DNA from: Riptortus pedestris
Taxonomy: Eukaryota; Arthropoda; Insecta; Hemiptera; Alydidae
Length of the DNA stretch: 64,000 nt
NCBI GenBank assembly: GCA_019009955.1
Contig: CM032232.1
Location: 141,820,501-141,884,500, forward strand
Reading direction: 5' to 3'
The translations under genes and the position numbers were made by a program. How positions within the stretch are numbered: the stretch's first letter is position 1; every line of letters starts with the position of its first letter. The notes below the pieces were generated by a model that had not been told where the DNA came from, made no database searches, and was given only the letters and a program-made list of their open reading frames with translations. Positions 58,330 to 64,000 of this stretch are shown piece by piece.

Positions 58330-60300
58330 GGCATTGCTGGAGTGTCCTTGAATGACGAAGGCACGAGACTTTGCTGCAGTATCTCGAGGAGTTCCTGTGC
58401 ATAGAATATTATAGCAGTGTTCTGATAAGTTGCAATCATCTGGCTTTACTACAGTATTCTGGGGGGGGGGTCCTATGCATAGAATATTAGAATATAACAG
58501 CATTCTGGGAGGTTGATAAAATCTGGCATTTCTGCAGTATGTTCTGTGATAGCACCGGACATTGTAGCAATATTCTGTTAGAAATTAAATTATTTATTAA
58601 TATCCACTTTCTCCAACTAAAGCTAATTGGGACGGGCTGTCTACAGGTTACCACCCTTTTCTAGCCAGGGTGGTACTAAGGATTTTATTTAATGGATTCC
58701 GCCACTAAATAAATTATCCTGCCCAGGCGGGAATCGACCTCGCCACTCTAGGCTTACCATGTGAGGTTAAGGTCGACGCTTTAACTCATATGGCTTTCCT
58801 GGGCCCCAATATTCTGTTAGGTTTGTATGCATATAGACCTATCCGCATTATTTTGATAGGATTTTAGGCGCTGGATATTACCACGTACTTGATCTGTTAG
58901 GTTACAGAGTATTAAACCTGAAATGTTTTAAACAGCGGACATTGTAGCAGCATTCTGTTAGGTTTCTTTAATGAAGCTTCCTGCCTGCTCTGATAGGTTT
59001 TTAAACACCGGATATAGCAGCAGTATACTCTTAGGTTACAATCCACTTGCTCTTTCTGCAATGTTCTAATAGGTTAGCACTGGGCATTGCAGCAGAATTC
59101 TTTTAGGATACTTTACACTTTAACGTTCTGCATTGTTCTGATAAGTTGTTAGTCACCAGACCATTGCAGCAGTATTGTGTTCGGTTTCTGTACATATACA
59201 CATTCCGCAATGTTCTGATAACTTTTTAAGTATCTGACATTGGTTACATAGGTTGGGAATATCTAGCGTAGCTGCAGTATTCTGTTAGGTTCTATGCACT
59301 TGACCTTCCTGCAATATTCTAGTGGGTTGTTTAACCACAGGCAATGTTGCAGTTTGTGTTCACATGAACGTTCCTCAATGTTCTAATTGTTAAGTATCTG
59401 ACATCGCAGTAGTATTGTGTTAGGTTGATGTGGACCTGACCCACCGCAATGTTCTGATAGGTTGGAAACACCTGGCGTTGCTGCAGTATTCTGTTAGGTT
59501 ACTATGCACATGAGCATTCTGCTATGTTCTGGTAGGTTGTTAATCACTCTGCATTGCCGTAGTTTTCCGTTGCCGTGCACATGAACATTCAGCAATGCTC
59601 TGATAACTTGTTTACTATCTGATATTGTAGGAGACTTCTGGCAGGTTACTATGCACTTGACGTTCTTGCTATGTTCTGATAGGTTGTTAAACACCGGATA
59701 TAAGGGCATTCTATTAGGTTGCTTTCTACATGACCATTCAGTATTATTCTGATGTTGGAAACACCGGACGTTACAAAAGTATTCTGTTAGGCTACCATGC
59801 ACTTGACCTTCATGCCATTTGTTTATAGGTTCTTAAACAGCGGATATTAGAGAGGTATTCTGTTAGGTTGGTATCCACATGACCATTCTGCAGTATTCTG
59901 ATAGGTTGGAAACACTGGCCATTTTCAGCAGTATTCTGTTAGGTTACTATGCACTTAACCCTCCTGGAATGTTCTAGTAGGTTGGACACACCTGGCGTTG
60001 CTGCAGTATTCTGTTAGGTTACTATGCACATGAGCATTCTGCAATGTTCTGGAAGGTTGGACATACCTGGCGTTGCTGCAGTATTCTGTTAGGTTACTAT
60101 GCACATGAGCATTCTGCAATGTTCTGGTAGGTTGTAAAGCACTGGACATTCCAGTAGTATTATGTTAGGTTAAATGTCCATTCCGCAATTTCCTCATAGT
60201 TCGTTTTGCGCCGGGAATCGCAGCAGTATTCTGTTAGGTTACTGTTCAAACAACCATACCGCAATATAGGCTGTTAAGCACTATGCATTGCTCCAACATT
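58330..60300. repeat. Decayed tandem array B, about 37-bp half-units paired to about 75 bp
   Basis: Typical pair at 60003-60150: gcagtattctgttaggttac, tatgcacatgagcattct, then gcaatgttctggaaggttgg, acatacctggcgttgct. Units are diverged and vary in length. The unit is the reverse complement of the unit of array C (61255-63065), so the two arrays are inverted relative to each other. A SINE interrupts it at 58582-58806. Confidence 0.9.
58582..58806 (-). repeat. tRNA-derived SINE, complete, 14-bp target duplication
   Basis: CAATATTCTGTTAG flanks both sides (58568-58581 and 58807-58820) and is array-unit sequence, so ends are exact: 225 bp. On the minus strand the head starts GGCCCAGG and can pair with CCTGGGC after the B box (gaggtcgattcccgcc), forming an acceptor-like stem. 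CCATATGAG...CTCACATGG forms an unusually long middle hairpin. The body and an AATAAATAATTTAATTT-like tail follow. A pol III-type tRNA-derived SINE is the natural reading. Confidence 0.93.
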
Positions 60301-61254
60301 GCATATCATATAGAGTATATGATAGGTCACCATCAGTTATGTAAAAGGTCATAGGAACAGAGTCGAGGGAGCGTCCTAATCAAAGGAATTTCTCTGAATA
60401 CTCACATTGTTTATTGTTTCATTGTATCACTAAACACTAATGACAGAGTTGTGTAGTTCCGTTGAATCAATCAAACATGATACTTTATGCACAAATAGCT
60501 CACTACACAGCTGACTCATTAATTCATTTCGGCCCACTATATACACAACCAATTAAAACCATATGACCCAACTATTTTGGTAGTTAATTAATTAGAGAAC
60601 CAATTGAAACCATCAATAGTATTCTGAGAATACCAAGTTGTCAGTAATGTTCTGCACATGATCACGTTTCTTGCATAATATTGTACCGAAATTGGAAGTA
60701 ATGAGAATTTCTCTTCGCGTACTTGATCCCCTGAATGCCTCATGTCACCTTTAATGTATAGCTATGTCGGCAAAACTTCTTATTACAGAAAAAATGGAGA
60801 ATTGCTGATGACAGATCAGTAGCGTGTGGAAATATGCTTAGATTACGCTCCTCCTTTGTGCTCATTGGTTAAGTGACTTGTACTCCTGAATTCCTTTCAA
60901 CCTTAGATCTCGAATTCATGAGACAAATTTCTGCTAGACCTAGTAAATGCAGTCTTCAAGACTCGGTGAGAATGAATTATCAGGAAGTTGGATAAACTGC
61001 TTATGAAAGTATTCGCCAAGCAGTTGGTTATGAAGCTTTAAGATTAATGTGTCCACATCAACTCTCTAAGATTGATGCCTTCTAAATATTCTTCCTTCCC
61101 CCAGTACTGGCATTCTCTAGACTTTCCTTTGGGAAATTATCTTATTAATATAATTAAATTAACATTAATTTTTATAAATACAGAAATTTATTGATACTTA
61201 TCTATTATACAGTTTCTCTATGAATGTGTAATGTAAGATAATTCAGCCTGACTA
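60301..61254. other. Spacer between the two inverted arrays
   Basis: Unassigned DNA. The words gcatatcatatagagtatat, gataggtcaccatcagttat at 60300-60350 echo 56385-56430. A very decayed H-family G-end may lie at 60795-60870 (gtggaaatatgcttagatta). No gene recognised. Confidence 0.4.
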
Positions 61255-63065
61255 ACAACCGTGTAAAGCCTATCAGAATACTGCCCCGAAGCCATATCCA
61301 TTTCTACCGAAATTTTCTGTGCAAAACAAGCAATCAGAATACTGCATCAAAGATCTATGCACAGCATCGTACAAGAATACTGCATCAATGTTCTATGCAT
61401 AGCAACCTATCAGAATACTGCTCGAAGTGCTATGCATAGCAACCTATCAGAATACTGCTCGAAGTGCTATGCATAGCAACCTATCAGAATACTGCTCGAA
61501 GTGCTATGCATAGCAACCTATCAGAATACTGCTCGAAGTGCTATGCATAGCAACCTATCAGAATACTACCTCAAAAGTGATATGCATAGCAACCTATCAG
61601 AATACTGCTCGAAGTGCTATGCATAGCAACCTATCAGAATACTGCTCGAAGTGCTATGCATAGCAACCTATCAGAATACTGCTTGAAGTGCTATGCATAG
61701 CAACCTATCAGAATACTACCTCAAAATTCTATGCATAGCAACTATCAGACAGAATACTACCTCAAAATGCTATGCATAGCAACCTATCAGACAGAATACT
61801 ATACCTCGAAGTGCTATGCATAGCAACCTATCAGACAGAATACTGCTCAAAGTGCTATGCATAGCAACCTATCAGAATACTGCTCAAAGTGCTATGCATA
61901 GCAACCTATCAGAATACTGCTCGAAGTGCTATGCATAGCAACCTATCAGAATACTGCTCGAAGTGCTATGCATAGCAACCTATCAGAATACTGCTCGAAG
62001 TGCTATGCATAGCAACCTATCAGAATACTGCTTGAAGTGCTATGCATAGCAACCTATCAGAATACTGCTCGAAGTGCTATGCATAGCAACCTATCAAAAT
62101 ATTGCCTCAATGTTTTAAGCATTGCAACTAGTCAGAATGAATACTACCTCAAAATTCTATGCATAGCAACCTGTCAGACAGAATACTAAATACCTCAAAA
62201 TTCTATGCATAGCAACCTATCAGGCAGAATACTGCCTCAAAGTTCTATGCATATCAACCTATCAGACAGAATACTACCTCAAAGTTGCATGTATAGCAAC
62301 CTATCAGACAGAATACTACCTTAAAGTTCTATGCATAGCAACCTATCAGGCAGGATACTGCCTCAAAGTTCTAAGCATATCAACCTATCAGACAGAATAC
62401 TACCTCAAAGTTGCATGCATAGCAATCTGTCAGACAGAATACTACCTCAAAATTCTATGCATTGCAACCTGTCAGACAGAATACTACCTCAAAATTCTAT
62501 GCATAGCAACCTGTCAGACAGAATACTACCTCAAAATTCTATGCATAGCAACCTGTCAGACAGAATACTGCCTCAAAGTTCTATGCATAGCAACCTATAA
62601 GGCAGAATACTGCCCCAAAGTTCTATGCATAGGAACCTATCAGACAGAATATTACCTCAAAGTTGCATGCATAGCAACCTATCAGAATGAATACTACCTT
62701 AAAGTTCTATGCATAGCAACCTATCAGGCAGAATACTGCCTCAAAGTTCTATGCATATCAACCTATCAGACAGAATACTACCTCAAAGTTCTATGCATAG
62801 CAACCTATCAGACAGAATATTACCTCAAAGTTGCATGCATAGCAACCTATCAGAATGAATACTACCTTAAAGTTCTATGCATAGCAACCTATCAGAATGA
62901 ATACTACCTTAAAGTTCTATGCATAGCAACCTATCAGGCAGAATACTGCCTCAAAGTTCTATGCATATCAACCTATCAGACAGAATACTACCTCAAAGTT
63001 GCATGTATAGCAACCTATCAGACAGAATACTACCTTAAAGTTTAATACATAGCAACCTATCAGAC
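61255..63065. repeat. Tandem array C, 37-bp and 42-bp units
   Basis: The 37-bp unit (ctatgcatagcaacctatca, gaatactgctcgaagtg) is highly regular at 61420-62100. From about 61725 a variant of about 42 bp appears with an inserted gaca/cagaca (tcagacagaatactacctca), which dominates after 62110. Units contain the palindrome ctatgcatag. The last units decay to about 63225. A plus frame of 89 codons (MHSNLSDRILPQ repeated) arises because 42 is divisible by 3; the 37-bp part is not in frame. Confidence 0.95.
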
Positions 63066-63238
63066 TACCTGGAAGTCCTATGCAGCTTCCTTCTTGAAAA
63101 CTGGCACACTATCCTTTGTATATCAGCCTGCTAGAATACGGATGGAGTTGTCTGCGATTGACATTTACGACCTAAATTGTCAAAATACTACCTCAATGTT
63201 GTATGCGTTGCAACTTATCAGAATATTGACTACTATGG

Positions 63239-63368
63239 TTATTATTATTATTTATTTGAGATGCCGCTACAATGGCGATTCATCTTTTAACATGTTTGAG
63301 TATAATTTTCCAAAATTAAATACATATTAAAATTTTTACAAATGTACAAAATAAATAGAATGGACAAA
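63239..63368 (-). mobile_element. Second copy of the 57240 retroposon, 3' UTR only
   Basis: ttatttgagatgccgctaca, atggcgattcatcttttaac and aaaataaatagaatggacaa match 57250-57385. The minus-strand tail is (AAT)n-like at 63239-63256. actactatgg occurs at 63229-63238 and 63369-63378, a likely 10-bp target duplication (a third copy lies near 63392). Confidence 0.85.
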
Positions 63369-63378
63369 ACTACTATGG

Positions 63379-64000
63379 ATAAAACTTCTAAACTACTATG
63401 GTTAGTAAACTATCAAGTTTACTAATTTCGAAAAATTAATATGAATTAATATTTCTGTTCGCTAGCCTATCTGACATATTTTCCTGTCTTAATGTTTCTG
63501 GACTTTATTTAATCAAACATGGTTTTACTTATGGTCATCTATGTGTAATGTATGTTAATTGCACCCGTGAACAGGTAATCCTGGTTTTCCGATTTTGTAA
63601 TGATAATCAAAGGTTTTTCGTTGGTCCACTGACAGAGATACCATTCGTGGAAATTTAGACAATGAGGAAAACCATCTGATGAACAGTAGGCAACATTTTA
63701 CGTTGGAATTATTTAATACGTTAAAATGCTTTCAGACTAATTGGATTATAATTAATTAATGAACATAGTACTAAATGGGATTGGAATATTTATCGTTAGG
63801 AAAACCATGAGATTTGTGGATTCATTAACCAGAACAGTCAAGTGCACCAGCATTCACTTTAGTTGTTAATTGAGGGCAAATACTGTTTGAGTTTCTTAAT
63901 TGAAATGTTGCTTGCAAAGTTTTGAACGAGCCCTTTAGTTCAACTTCAGCTGGTTCCGAACCACTATTTACATACCTTCGAGGGGGGGGGGTGAAATTCA
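63379..64000. other. Unassigned DNA
   Basis: AT-rich sequence to the window end; no gene or repeat recognised. Confidence 0.35.

Noticed and set aside
61255..63065. CRISPR-like regular repeat array
   Set aside because: Units are adjacent with no unique spacers, and all surrounding elements are eukaryotic. It is a tandem satellite.

Overview
This is a 64 kb stretch of AT-rich, repeat-dominated DNA from a large animal genome. The transposable-element mix points to a metazoan: a Penelope-like element with a GIY-YIG endonuclease, a Jockey/I-like retroposon with RNase H, a Ty3/gypsy gag relic, piggyBac and Tc1/mariner deletion derivatives, and a tRNA-derived SINE. Short CCTAACC-type tracts and the general repeat style make an arthropod, perhaps an insect with a large genome, the best guess. 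That guess is an inference; no diagnostic host gene is present. I found no convincing complete host gene, no rRNA and no true tRNA gene. The only weak host-gene candidate is a possible first coding exon at 25709-25765.

The landscape is built from one dominant family, called here the H-family. It has at least 40 recognisable pieces on both strands, and complete short copies are about 0.5-0.75 kb. One end (G-end) reads GTCCGTCACGCAGGGGCTGC and the other (P-end) is a 20-bp perfect palindrome, GATTTCCCTTAAGGGAAATC, followed by TGCTAA. A variable (TA)n, (GT)n or (GATA)n core lies between them. The architecture (subterminal AGCAGATTTCCC at both ends, 3' hairpin, conserved CTAA terminus, microsatellite core) resembles Helentron-associated DINE-1-like elements. 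Copies are nested in each other, and their (TA)n cores have received other elements.

Layout. 0.7-2.9 kb: H copies. 3.55-6.54 kb: a satellite with a higher-order pattern of 64/69-bp units. 7.6-14.9 kb: H copies, two ribozyme-bearing Penelope/retrozyme-like fragments and an element flanked by (TA)n. 14.96-15.98 kb: a piggyBac deletion derivative with TTAA duplications and TIRs. 16-20 kb: SINE, foldback and Tc1/mariner relic. 20.4-23.4 kb: H copies and a gypsy gag relic. 23.4-26 kb: mostly unassigned, with a (CT)n tract and the candidate exon. 26.2-35.9 kb: H copies, a retroposon insertion with a 14-bp target duplication, and a long-TIR foldback element. 36-45.6 kb: more H copies, including a three-deep nest at 38.8-41.1 kb. 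45.69-49.31 kb: a block of pure homopolymer runs that is almost certainly a sequencing or assembly artefact. 49.3-58.3 kb: retroposon relics, a 5'-truncated Penelope-like element and SINEs. 58.3-63.1 kb: two 37-bp-based tandem arrays in opposite orientation, the first split by a SINE with a perfect 14-bp duplication.

The long open frames in the satellites, (TA)n, (CT)n and homopolymer block are composition artefacts. The relative ages can be read directly: H copies are the oldest hosts; piggyBac, Tc1, the retroposon and younger H copies sit inside them; the youngest visible event may be the SINE in the 58 kb array.
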